The notes under the pieces: model-generated
The model's input: only the letters and a program-made list of their open reading frames with translations
What the model was told of the DNA's origin: nothing
Databases searched by the model: none
Translations under genes and position numbers: made by a program
Assembly: GCA_028456385.1 (NCBI GenBank)
Contig: JALNQF010000026.1
Location: 124,001-188,000, forward strand
Direction of reading: 5' to 3'
Source: Ophiosphaerella korrae
Taxonomy: Eukaryota > Ascomycota > Dothideomycetes > Pleosporales > Phaeosphaeriaceae
DNA length: 64,000 bases
Shown here: positions 12,064 through 22,570 of the stretch, piece by piece
Numbering within the stretch: position 1 is the stretch's first letter
How the letters are laid out: every line of letters begins with the position of its first letter

Positions 12064-14814
12064 ATGATGCGATCTCTAGTGATACTCGGCTGTGGTACTG
12101 CCGTGGCAGCTCAGTTCAATTTCGTTCACTCCCAATACGAGACAAGTCCGGCTGTGTATCCTTCCCGTGAGTGATCAACCTGTTATTGTCTGCAACCATG
12201 CTGATAATCCAATTTAGCAAATATTACTGGAGTAGGAGGATGGGAAAGCGCACTACAAAAGGCTCAAGCCTTTGTTGCTAAATTAACGCTCGAGGAGAAG
12301 TCTCGTATGATCACTGGTATGTTGCCGTCTCTATTTCCTAATCATTAATTATATCTTAATTTCCTAAGAGCAATATAACTCTTTGTGCCCATCGGCTCAC
12401 TCTTCTTCACACAGGCACTCCAGGTCCCTGCGTGGGTAACATCGCTCCCATCCCGAGATTGAATTTCAGCGGCCTTTGCTTGCATGATGGGCCTCTCGCA
12501 ATCCGCCAGGCCATCTATGCTTCCATTTTCCCAGCTGGAATTTCGGTCGCAGCTTCCTGGGACAGAGCACTTGCTAAGCAACGTGGTATGTATATGGCAA
12601 AAGAATTCCGTGGAAAAGGATCGCATGTGGTGTTGGGGCCTGTTGTTGGACCTCTTGGACGTTCTCCATTCGGCGGCCGCAACTGGGAAGGTTTCAGTCC
12701 AGATGCTTATCTCTCTGGAGAGCTTGTGGCAGACAGCGTCATCGGCATCCAAAGTGTTGGTGTGCAGGCATGTACAAAGCATTTTATTGGTAATGAGCAA
12801 GAGATCCAGCGAAATCCAAGTACCAAGAATGGCAGTGTTATTGACGCAGTGAGTGTAAACATGGACGACAAGGTAACCCATTTCTAACACAGATTGCATA
12901 TATTGAGAACTGACTCGATTGTTCCAGACCATGCATGAAACATATCTCTGGCCGTTTGCCAACGCTGTTCGGGCGGGTACGGCCTCACTCATGTGCTCTT
13001 ATCAGCGTCTTAACGGCAGGCATGTACTTCTTGGTAGAATCGCGCATACATGATGACTGACGAGAGTTTTAGTTATGGTTGCCAAAATAGCAAGGCACTC
13101 AACGGTCTTTTGAAAAAAGAGCTAGGTTTCCAGGGATACGTTATGTCTGATTGGATGGCCACTCATTCCGGTGTCCCGTCGATTGAGGCAGGACTGGTAA
13201 GTATTTCGTATCTTAATTTTACCTGATTCATGTCCCATCGTCTGATAATAGCTAATTCGAGCTTCAGGATATGAATATGCCCGGAGGCATAGCTTTCACC
13301 ACTGGCGCGCCTTCATACTTTGGCGGTAATATCAGCATTGCAGTGTAAGTACAGTAAACGACCAATGCTGTATATCCTAACGCGCTATTTTATCTAGAAA
13401 CAACAGGTCGCTCTCAGTCGACAGAGTCAATGACATGGTACTTCGGATTATGACACCTTACTACCTCCTTGGTCAAGACGCCAATTTCCCACCTATCGAT
13501 GGTTACACACCAAAGATTAGCTTTTTTCCACAACCCGAACCGAGTAACTTTACACTTGGACCCGTTGTCGATGTTCGTCAGGATGAGCATGTCAGACATA
13601 TCAGAGAGCTAGGTGCAGCTGGAACAGTTCTGCTTAAAAACACCAACAATGCCCTACCCTTGCAGCAACCGAAGAAAATTGGTGTATTTGGCAATGATGC
13701 AGCAGATCTAAGTAATGGCCAATACTCGCTCACACTTACTGGCACCAGCCTTGCCAATGGCGACTACGATATCGGCACCCTCCCCGTTGGAGGAGGCAGT
13801 GGAACAGGCCGATACTCATATATCGTCTCTCCTCTTGAAGCAATCAAGACCCGAGCACTATCATATCGTGCAGATGTGCAGTACATTACAAATAATTTCG
13901 CGATTGCCAACGGTGGTCTAGCCTCATTGGCCCCTCTCCCATTGGATGTGTGCGTCGTCTTCCTGAAATCATGGGCAAGCGAAGGGGATGACCGCACAAC
14001 ATTGATCGCGGAATGGAACTCGACGGTTGTCGTTGAGAAAGTTGCCTCAATCTGCAACAATACCATAGTAGTCTTGCATGGAGCATCACCAAATACCCTT
14101 CCTTGGAGAAACAACCCCAATGTTACTGCTATCCTTGCAGCGCATATGCCCGGACAGGAGACGGGTAACTCGATCGTCGATATTCTCTGGGGTGATGTCA
14201 ATCCATCAGGAAAGCTCCCTTACACCATTGCCAATAATGAAACGGATTACGAAAAGAATCTCGTTAACAGCACAGCCTTGGCTACTACAACAGATGCTAA
14301 TGCGTGGCAAGCGGACTTTGTTGAGGGTAATCTGATCGATTATAAAGAGTTTGACGCGCAAAATAAGAGCATTGCATACGAATTTGGCTTTGGTCTCAGC
14401 TATACTACTTTCAACCTCTCAAACCTGAGCACCAAGAACTTAGTTTCGAATCCTTCTCGAACACCCAATCCGGCTGCTCGTATCGTGCCTGGTGGGAATG
14501 AAGAATTATGGACCACACTCGCTACGGTTAGCGTCACTGTATCCAACACTGGCAAGAGAGCCGGCGCGACTGTACCACAATTATACCTTTCTTACCCTAA
14601 GGAAGCTGGTGCGCCTGTCAAGAGCTTGCGAGGGTTTGAGAAGATTGCGCTCAATTCTGGAAGCTCTAGCACAATTGAGTTTCCATTAACCAGGCGTGAC
14701 CTGAGCTACTGGGACACAGCAGCACAAACATGGAGGTTGCCAACTGGTAGCATTGTGGTAAATGTGGGATTTAGTTCCAGGAATCTAGTGGTCAAAGGCT
14801 CTTTGACTATTTAA
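12064..14814 (+). CDS. Secreted GH3 beta-glucosidase
   Basis: Glycoside hydrolase family 3 enzyme that releases glucose from cellobiose and other beta-glucosides outside the cell. Seven exons: 12064-12166, 12218-12316, 12415-12872, 12928-13019, 13073-13196, 13268-13344 and 13398-14814; 789 residues. A hydrophobic signal peptide ends near AVAAQ. The (alpha/beta)8 domain has LCLHDGP, the substrate-binding KHFIGNEQE and the nucleophile Asp in [10 protein letters not shown]; the second domain and a C-terminal fibronectin-III-like domain ([18 protein letters not shown]) follow. All introns are GT-AG except intron 4, whose junction needs a GC donor at 13020 to read LNGSYGCQNS. Residues and length match secreted fungal GH3 enzymes. 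Confidence 0.93.
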
Positions 14815-15403
14815 TGGTGGATGGCATATCTCGATATTTGCTACGATAATTATACTACTCGATGGAGTCTTTCATGAAATGATGAATGGGACAGGATAAT
14901 GATATAATCTATCATCCAAGAAAACTTTACTGTATCCATGCGCGCAACGCCTACTAAGCTTAACTTTAGTAATTACAAAGATAAGGCTATCTAATACTAT
15001 ATATTGTGGCATACTAGGATGCACGTAGAAGTAGGAGGCAGGTGGCGACCCGCAGTCGGCGAGATGAGTTGGAATATATGGCTTGAGTAGCTACATGACG
15101 AGTTGGTGTCCGAGGCTATCTGCCTTATCCGAAGTTACTTAAGGCTACCTGTAGAGCCGCTACACTAACCTAATGCTCCCCGATCACGTGCAGTTCTACT
15201 GCACTACAATATATATATATATATAGTAGGTATGCTATGGATTCCTTGGTATGCAATCTTAAAAGTAGTGATTGGCCTCAAACTAGTGCGTACAAAAGTT
15301 CGGAAGGCTACTATCTTGGGCCCCTTCGGTTGAGATTCTTGACCGCGGTTGTTAAATTTGATTCTAAACATCTACTATATAAACTCTCCAGTCTCACCCC
15401 AAA
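14815..15403. other. Intergenic, AT-rich with TA repeat
   Basis: No gene seen. Unusually rich in CTA and TAG words and containing a (TA)n run near 15210-15225, possibly an old RIP-mutated repeat, but no element borders could be found. Confidence 0.45.
15376..15383 (+). promoter_or_regulatory. TATA box of the phosphoesterase gene
   Basis: TATATAAA lies only 21 bp upstream of the first in-frame ATG (15404). A start site about 30 bp downstream would fall past that ATG, favouring the ATG at 15452 or 15464 as the true start. Confidence 0.45.
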
Positions 15404-16354
15404 ATGGCGATCCCCCAGAACCTCGATACAAACTCCACCGCTTTACTAAAAATGTATTTTTTCATGCCACAATTCCAGATCGTGTCCGATCTCCACCTAG
15501 AAACGCCCCTAACAACGCCGCAATACGCTTTCTTTCGTTTCAACGTGCAAGCCGACAACCTATTTCTGCTCGGCGATATAGGCCTCGTTGTAGATGCCGG
15601 GCTGTTCCAATTCCTACGCCGCATCCTCGAACAGAATAGAGGGTGTCGCATATTCTACGTACTGGGAAATCACGAACTCTATCGAACAACATACGAGCAT
15701 GCATACAATTTGCTGCGCGACTTCGAACAAGAAGCCAGGGAAGATCTCGGCGGTCGCTTCAAATTTCTATGTCGCGATCGCTATAATCTAAACAAAACCA
15801 TTACCATCTTGGGCTGCACATTATGGTCCGCTATTCAACACAACCAGGAATCGGACATTGCGTCTCGCTCGACCGATTTGAATAGTGAACGTGGCATCCA
15901 AAATTGGGCTTTGGAGCGGCATCGAGAAGAACACGACGAAGACCTCATGTGGCTGAATTCTCAAATATCTACAATTGAGGAAGACGAACCACATCGTCAA
16001 ATCATAATCGCAACGCATTACAGCCCGACAATAGGTTCAAGAGCCAATAATCCACAACATGAGGGGAGTTCTGTATCAAGTAATTTTGTCACAGATTTGT
16101 CACAAGAGCCATGTTGGCTTTCTTCGACGGTCAAGCTCTGGGCTTTTGGACATACGCATTACAGCTGCAATTTTCGCGACGAAAAGACTGGAAAGCTTAT
16201 TTTTGCGAATCAGAAGGGATATGCAGGACTTGAGGCGGGAAGAAAGAGGGTGGGAATGAAAGCGAAAGTGGTGGAAGCGGGGAGGGAGGGGTGGGAGGTG
16301 GCTGAGAGGAGAAAAAGTGGTGAAGAGGAGAAGATTCGAGTGATAGATACGTAG
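15404..16354 (+). CDS. Calcineurin-like metallophosphoesterase
   Basis: Intronless 316-codon frame with all five metal-binding blocks of the calcineurin-like fold: SDLHLE, GDIG, LGNHELY, THYSPT and FGHTHYS. The substrate is unknown; this fungal subfamily is annotated only as metallophosphoesterase. No signal peptide or membrane segment is visible, so it is probably cytosolic. The first ATG gives 16 to 20 extra residues ahead of MPQFQIVSDLHLE; the nearby TATA box and the family's usual short N-terminus favour 15452 or 15464. The last 40 residues are Lys, Arg and Glu rich. A decayed second copy lies at 22100-22570 on the other strand. Confidence 0.9.
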   Translation: MAIPQNLDTNSTALLKMYFFMPQFQIVSDLHLETPLTTPQYAFFRFNVQADNLFLLGDIGLVVDAGLFQFLRRILEQNRGCRIFYVLGNHELYRTTYEHAYNLLRDFEQEAREDLGGRFKFLCRDRYNLNKTITILGCTLWSAIQHNQESDIASRSTDLNSERGIQNWALERHREEHDEDLMWLNSQISTIEEDEPHRQIIIATHYSPTIGSRANNPQHEGSSVSSNFVTDLSQEPCWLSSTVKLWAFGHTHYSCNFRDEKTGKLIFANQKGYAGLEAGRKRVGMKAKVVEAGREGWEVAERRKSGEEEKIRVIDT

Positions 16355-16688
16355 ACTGAGAAGGAGGTGGTAGGTGATGGCGAGAAGGAAATTGATGCGA
16401 AAACACCCAAAGCCTCATTGCTGCATCGCATGACCAGACGGATACAAAGTCCTTGCGGTTCACGGTGGAAAAGTTCATAGCAGGGACAAAGAAGATAGGA
16501 AAGTTCGAATTAGGATATTTAATTATCCGTAGAAAGGCAAGGGAATTCTAATATAGTAAGAGTGAACTAAGTCTGGGCATCGGAAAGGGCAATATAGTGG
16601 TACCTTCCAACAACTGGAGTGAAAGCCGTATAGCAACGCGTACCTTTCTTTTTGTCACAGCACGTACCGATCATATCACACAATCAGA
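16355..16688. other. Short intergenic region
   Basis: 334 bp between two same-strand genes; nothing recognisable. Confidence 0.5.
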
Positions 16689-17691
16689 ATGACGTTTAGC
16701 AACGAATTTGAGCCCATTTTGCGTGGCGGAGGAACCTGTCATAGCCGTAACGAGCGCGGAGCGAGTCCACCTTTGCCTGCTCCTAGTCCTGTAGCCGTCG
16801 TCGAGGCCATCGAAAAATCCCCGATGCCTGACGATGAGATGCAATGCGGCCTAGATACCATCGGGTCTGCTCTAACTTTGGCCAATGGGCCTTCACAATA
16901 CCGCATCATCGGTGCTGGTGCCCTTTGGGTAATGGGAATGGGGTCTAGAGCGACGGCCGACTTCGACATACTCGTTGCGGCAGGAACAGCAGCAGCAACA
17001 AAAAAAGAAGTTGTTGCAGAATAGCAAATTTGGAGAAACGACTTTAAAGTTGACATTTATCAAAATCGGCAGCAAAAATCTCAACGTCGATGTCATTCCG
17101 CATCTTCGAGCTCACTTCGATGAATTTCCGCGCGAAGAGTATCTTCAGTATGCGACTTCCGCTTCGGTTGCACCGCTTGAATGTATGATACAAACAAAAA
17201 TTGGCGCGTATAGTGATCCCTCTAGCGCTATTAAGCAGGCTAAACATGGCAAGGATGGCACCGATTTGGAATTTTTGGTTAGCAAAGCGGTAGAAAAGGG
17301 TTTGAGTTTTGGCTTCGATGGTATGGCCGGTCTTGACCGCGATTTTGCGGATGATTTTCAGAAGTTTCGGCGTGAAGCAGCAAAGTCGCTAGACTCTTTG
17401 ACTGCTTCAGTGGACAAATGGCAATGTTGGGATATCAGATTTGTAGCATACGTTTTCGCTTCGCTTCAGGTAGCTTCACAGATGATGTACCTAAGAGAGT
17501 CACGCCCTTTACTGATAAAATACGAACATTATGTCAATTCTCTGGATGGGCCTCTAGCTAAAAACGCCAAGTCTGTCTTGTGCGACTTAAACACCTTTCT
17601 TAAGATACTGAACAGTCCAATGATACAGATTCTTCAGAAGCCAGTCCTGAAGTCTTTTAAAGAATATGATACGCTACAAAGGTTTTATTGA
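16689..17691 (+). pseudogene. Nucleotidyltransferase-like gene with a frameshift
   Basis: Two overlapping frames form one protein-like unit. The first (16689-17024) ends soon after YRIIGAGALWVMGMGSRATA and DFDILV, which fits the GS...DxD core of the DNA polymerase-beta/minimal nucleotidyltransferase fold. The second frame (open from about 16975 to 17691) continues with LNVDVIP, a good match for the third catalytic Asp strand, and a C-terminal helical region. The frame changes by +1 at or near an A7 run (17000-17006); no intron of workable size explains it. Either a recent frameshift, an assembly error in the homopolymer, or less likely a programmed shift. Related folds occur in AbiEii-type and tRNA-modifying enzymes; substrate and role here are unknown. 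Confidence 0.6.
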
Positions 17692-18743
17692 CCTCTTTAA
17701 AGCAGTCGACCATAGAACTGTAGATCAAGTGCGGTTACCATATGAAGCTAGAAATGGCCACATGCAAGCAGTCAATAGTAAATAGATCAATAAACTATAG
17801 AAGGGGATTAGACTCATATAATCTTCCATGCCGTGGACCACGCCAGAGGAACTCATCGAAGTGAAATAGACACGAGCTGAAGCGTGCTATAGGCGAAGCA
17901 TAAGTAGAGACAAATGGTGATCAAAACAAGTGTGTACACAAAGCTATGGAGGAGTCGCAGCAGGTGCTGCGAGCTCCAACTATAAACGGGAGCCATGCCA
18001 AGCGACTAGTCGCCAGCGCCACCATCTCGTACCTGCAATATCAAAGCAGAATGCGAATTGCAAAAGGCAAGTGAAGTATATTATATCTGAGTTACTCTAC
18101 GCGTTTATGAGGTGGCATCGACTCCACGGTTGGAGATCAGAATAAGTACATCAGATCCTAGAAACTATGGTTCATAGCAGCGATGTCAGTGATTACAACG
18201 GCAACGCCACCTGATGGTGTAAAGTGACCATAGTTCACGGCTCAGGCGACCTAGGATTCCAGTGGTCTCGGGTAATATCAGAGTACAAGCAAGGTCTACC
18301 GTAATAAAAATATCGTGTTCAGTACCTAGAAAGTGCAAGGCATGCATACGTCACGAAGAGTAAGCAGAATGCAAAGTAAAATAGTTGGAATGGCTTCGAT
18401 AGAGGGGCAGATATGCACCAAGTGGGTGCAAATACTCACAGCTGCCTGTTGGGGTAATATGCTGATCCTCTTGGCTCTGCAGTGTATCCACAATCGCGTT
18501 GGTCACGTGCAAACTGCAGGATAGAGATGCGCACGGACGTAGACGCCTTGTTCTGCTTACCCTGGTGCAAACACCTGTACGTACAGTATCTTTCAACGTC
18601 TGAGTGGAAGTGCGAAGCCACAAGGACTGGGCTTCAATTCGATAGGCGAGAAAGAAGGTCATATGTTATTGCACAATCCCTTTTCTAATAGCCCTCTATT
18701 ATAGTTGTAGACGTAAATTTGGGGACTTTAAAAGTGTCGTCGG

Positions 18744-19028
18744 TATGCTCACAACCAGACTAACTTGTTTGAGATCTTGGCTATTCACCGGGATTTGGAA
18801 CCGGGACGGCGCGGTTGGTTCGAAAACGACTATGATTTTGAGGAATGGTTCTGGTACACGGTGGGGAACTGTGGTAATATCAACATTCATTGGACAAGTC
18901 AACACTAACCCTTTTGAAGAGATACGCAGCAAAAGCAGTGGCATTAGACTGGTTATGAGAATTATGGTGCAGTTGGATTCGGCGTTCAGGCTGCATTCCT
19001 GGCCACAGTCTTGACGCTTCTCATATGA
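18744..19028 (+). pseudogene. Possible membrane-protein gene relic
   Basis: Two blocks in the same frame look protein-like but are separated by stops at 18906 and around 18948. The first has an acidic aromatic stretch (FENDYDFEEWFWYTVGNCGN); the second has a hydrophobic segment (GAVGFGVQAAFLATVLTLL) ending at a TGA at 19026. No start codon or workable intron was found, and I do not recognise the family. Could be chance. Confidence 0.28.
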
Positions 19029-19372
19029 ACTTCACACCATCAATGGCTTACGACCTGCATTTTTCAGGTAATCCTCAAACTTCCCAGGTGTTTGCAAAGC
19101 TTCACCTCGCGTCTCCACAAGCGTCTAGTCCGGATGTTGATGAGCTCCAAGATTCTCCCTTTAAATGGTACACCCTATCTATGGCGGACAATAGCGACTC
19201 AGCTCCGCTTGGTATCCTGCGTACTAGTATTTGCTCTGGAGGATAGCGAAGATTTCATTCAGCTCTGATAGACAACATGGAGACTGACCAAGTTCCGCAA
19301 GGATCTGCATGGGCCCGTGCGTTTATACGAAGCATTGCCTGGCACCACTGCCTTCTCGCTTCTAGATAAATA

Positions 19373-19529
19373 ACGTGCAGATACCGTGAGATTCTAATTA
19401 TACCACTCACGGATAAACGCCGCACTCTCCCAATGTTACATCGCAGCATTCGTAGAGATGTAGAGAACAGCACTCCATCTTTACCACCGGCTACCAAAAA
19501 AAAAACGTGCAGATACCGTAATATTCTAA
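19373..19529 (+). repeat. 25-bp direct repeat pair upstream of the xylanase gene
   Basis: 19373-19397 and 19505-19529 share 23 of 25 bases, beginning ACGTGCAGATACCGT and ending ATTCTAA. They lie 218 and 86 bp upstream of the GH11 start codon, so they may be duplicated regulatory sites or the footprint of a small duplication. Confidence 0.75.
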
Positions 19530-19614
19530 CAATGCCAAATGATACAAGAAGCAGCGTATCTACACCGCTCAGCCTCTATCACATCATCTTGCAAAGACCG
19601 AGTCATCCCCTAAG

Positions 19615-20388
19615 ATGTTTCCACTCAAGCTTATCCTCATCGCCGTTAGTGCGTTCTTCACATTTGCTCAAAGCCAGCAATTCCTCATCCAGGATTGGGG
19701 AAATGGCGAGGACGCTACGGACTATACCTTCACGAGTCTTGAAGCCGGTCGTTTTACGGTAGACTGGGTCTTGGGACCAGGGGGTAACTTCGTTGTTGGC
19801 AAGGGCTATCGAGGGAGCCAGAACCTGTTTGTTCTTCACTCAAGATATAACCATCTATGAGGCTGACCATCATGTAGTGTAGTCAACTACACTGCCAACT
19901 ATAATCCCCAGGGAAGTTCATATCTAGCTCTCTATGGGTTCACGAGCAACCCACGAGTGGAATTCTACGTCGTTGAGGCGTTTGCACAGCACAACCCTTC
20001 GGACAACGCAGCGCATTCCTTCTATGGCTATCACAATAGCGATGGTGCTCAGTACGAGCTCTGGTCCAAGTACAACGGTAATCTTCGTCAGTACTGGTCT
20101 GTTAGGAGGACCAACCGCCGCGGTGGTACCATTACCTTCAACAATCACTACAGCGCCTGGGAAGCAGCTGGCTTGCCCATGGGAAGTCTCGGAAATACTT
20201 TCATTGTTGTTGAGGGGCAGCAAGGAAGAGGCAATGCTGATGTCACTGTTGGTGTGCGGCCAACCACCAGCATTGTAGAGACTCCGACGCCAACGACACG
20301 CTCTGTTGTCTGCGTAACTCCTACACAAACCATTGGCACGGTCTGCAGGCCGAGAGGGGCCAAGCGCACAGCAGCATACTTGGCGTAA
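19615..20388 (+). CDS. Secreted GH11 endo-1,4-beta-xylanase
   Basis: Family 11 xylanase cutting internal xylan bonds outside the cell. Exons 19615-19826 and 19878-20388, joined by a 51-bp intron (GTTTGT donor, TAG acceptor), give 240 residues. A signal peptide (MFPLKLILIAVSAFFTFAQS) leads. The jelly-roll landmarks are in order: GGNFVVGKGY, NYNPQGSSYLALYGF, the nucleophile Glu in EFYVVEAF, QYWSVRR, NHYSAWEAAGL, and the acid/base Glu in VVVEGQQGRG. After the domain a 40-residue Thr/Pro tail with two cysteines ends without a recognisable cellulose-binding module; it could be a linker whose module was lost. Without the intron the frame stops at 19858. Confidence 0.93.
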
Positions 20389-20400
20389 GAGTTATGCGTA

Positions 20401-20990
20401 CTATTTTGCAGGCTGGACTAGACAGGGGTTGAAGTCCTTAAACGAAGACCTCAACTTTTGCCCTGGTAATGTATGGTAGATAGTTGTTGCCACATTTCTT
20501 TGGTAGTCCGAATCGGTTTCATCGGAGGCCCATTTTTCTTCCGTCAGCCACGTGTATCCGGGCAGTTCGTGATAGTGTTTTCTAGCAGCAAAATGATCGA
20601 ATAGAAAGAATGGATCTTCTCCCACTGACTTGAGGGCCTCCAGAACACCAAGCCAGACGTACACGGAAGAACAAAGCGAGTAAATGTTGTCCATTATTGC
20701 TACCTGATGCGAAAGTTCCATCGGGTCATCTTGGTTGATACGAATGGAATCGATCTACAAAATTTGATATCATGAGAATGTCGGATATGTTGAGTAAGAT
20801 AACGCGGAGCTTGTGGCCATTGACGTAAACTTGGTAACGGAAGCATCGCGCTACACACACGATACACAGATATATGGCTTGATTGTATCGTCCAGGCATA
20901 AGGCTTCGAGCTCGTCACAGATCGGTCCATCTGTACCGAAGTATTCGTATCTCACGCTGCGTTGGATCCAGTGGCAGGAACTGGCACGCT
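20401..20990 (-). pseudogene. Broken heterokaryon-incompatibility (HET) gene
   Basis: Fragments of a HET domain in three pieces. Near 20970 a stretch reads FLPLDPTQREIRIL, the usual HET N-terminus; after a frameshift comes CDELEALCLDDTIKPYICVS; then IDSIRINQDDPMELSHQVAIM and NIYSLCSSVYVWLG, the core block. The codon before IDSI is TAG (20755-20757) where HET proteins have Trp (LW-ID), one G-to-A change from TGG. The sequence stops at 20401 without the usual WVIQE block, so the C-terminal part is missing too. Allorecognition genes of this type are often lost by drift or RIP. Confidence 0.75.
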
Positions 20991-22099
20991 GTCAATTTTT
21001 ATTTTTATTTTTATTTTTCGCGACATATTGACGACAGTTGATCGCGAGGAGCATTTGCTCCGGAAGTCTCGAACATTTAAGCCGCCCTAAATGTCAAGAT
21101 AGTCAATAAACTAAATAGTGACTCGCATGTACAAGGAATCGGCGCATCGAGCGCATGGGTCTCATACTTGCAGTGTTTGACCGGTCAAAACTACCTTCAC
21201 GTCGTACACCTATCCGACGAGTGTCTGCAAGCCAAGTTTTTTTAGTTACCGGAAGCAGACTTACGCATCATAAATCCAAGTCAGAGTAGAGGGAGCCCCC
21301 TGTCTCCCAATCCTCAAATCAAAATAGCATATAATGCCATAAAAGTTACGTGGTCCTCTGCCACTTGCTCGGGTTTCGACAGGAGAACGAATCAAAGGAA
21401 ACAATCGGCTAGATTGGTTGATGTAATGTAAGTGGCCATGCAGGCTCAAGGAGGGTACTCTGAGAGAATGAATGGTCAATAATCGAGAAGAATGGCCCGA
21501 GTATGGCCCTGTTCCGAATACAAAGGCTGCAAAGTATGAGTCTTCGTACTCCTTCATCACTGGACGTTGCGTGATGTCAAAAGGCGGGCTCAAGCGGGGT
21601 CTAGTCCAAGCAGTCGGATGCGATTGGACAGACAACTTGAAGTCACTTCACTTAACCCTGCACCGAGAATAACAGCCCAATGCGCATTCTGACTAAACAG
21701 CGCAGACATTTAGCCAAGGCAGTACTAGAGGTAGGAGCTCGTAAGCGTTTAGCCATTATTGGGCAAATAAAACACTGGAAAACGCGTCAGTATAGGCGAC
21801 AGAGGCAGCGTTGAGAGCTTCAAAATAGCATACAGAGCGCTGGATGGATGAGCTGGATGAGCTAGATACGCTGGGTAGATGAGGTTAGTGCGCTGCCGAG
21901 TCAGTGTAAGTTGGGATGACGACGCCCCTGCGCTCAACTGCAGCACTGTAAAACTATCGCGAGATGAGCAACTTGGTAACTCGAAAAGACTCAAAAATCT
22001 CACTGAACTCTCAATCAAGCCAAATCAAGTTCAATCAAATCTTCACCTCTCGGATTGAATAGACGCCATTTTTTTTAGAAGTGGATTGAATTGAGTTGA
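20991..22099. other. Gene-poor region
   Basis: 1.1 kb without a supportable gene. It starts with a short (ATTTTT)n run at about 20996-21019. A 124-codon frame on the minus strand (21635-21261) has no recognisable features. Confidence 0.45.
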
Positions 22100-22570
22100 C
22101 TAATCAAGATTGCTTGTTGCGGCATCCTCTTGTTTTCGATCGGAGCCTCCCCTCATCTCTGCTACTTTCCATTCATCATCTTCTGGCTCGATTATCTTCT
22201 TGACTTTGAATCGTTCTCTTCCTCTCCCATATCCTTTCTGGTTGGACACAATAAGCTTGCCTGTATCTTCATCCAGGAATGCGCTACTGTAATGAGTGTG
22301 GCCGAAAGCCCACAATTTCGCCGCCTTTGATGTCCAGCACGGGTTCTTTGACCGTACTGTTTTGATGCTCGGGCGCTGTAGCACGTTTATCAATCGTCGG
22401 GCAGTGGTGTGTCGCAATTCTGATTTGACGCTGAGGCTCCTGCGCTTCAATCTCAACCATTTGACTGTTCAGTTAATCCACATCTTTATGATGTCCTCCA
22501 CTGCTCTTTTCCATTGACCATCCTACGACTGCCCTTTCCTCGTTGAAATCTGTGAGTCTGGAGTAGTGAA
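22100..22570 (-). pseudogene. Decayed second copy of the calcineurin-like phosphoesterase
   Basis: Matches the C-terminal half of the intact protein at 15404-16354 in order: DFNEERAVVGWSMEK (intact DLNSERGIQNWALER), then a TAA at 22473-22475 where the intact gene has Trp before LNSQ, then RIATHHCPTIDKRA (intact IIATHYSPTIGSRA), a frameshift between about 22330 and 22390, then KLWAFGHTHYS and GKLIVSNQKGY, and a C-terminal WKVAEMRGG. The N-terminal half with SDLHLE and GNHE was not found upstream, so the copy is truncated as well. The two copies differ widely, so duplication was not recent. Confidence 0.85.

Larger units (their letters stand above)
17692..19614. other. Gene-poor region
   Basis: 1.9 kb with no intact gene. 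It holds the possible relic at 18744-19028 and a direct repeat just ahead of the xylanase gene. Confidence 0.5.
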
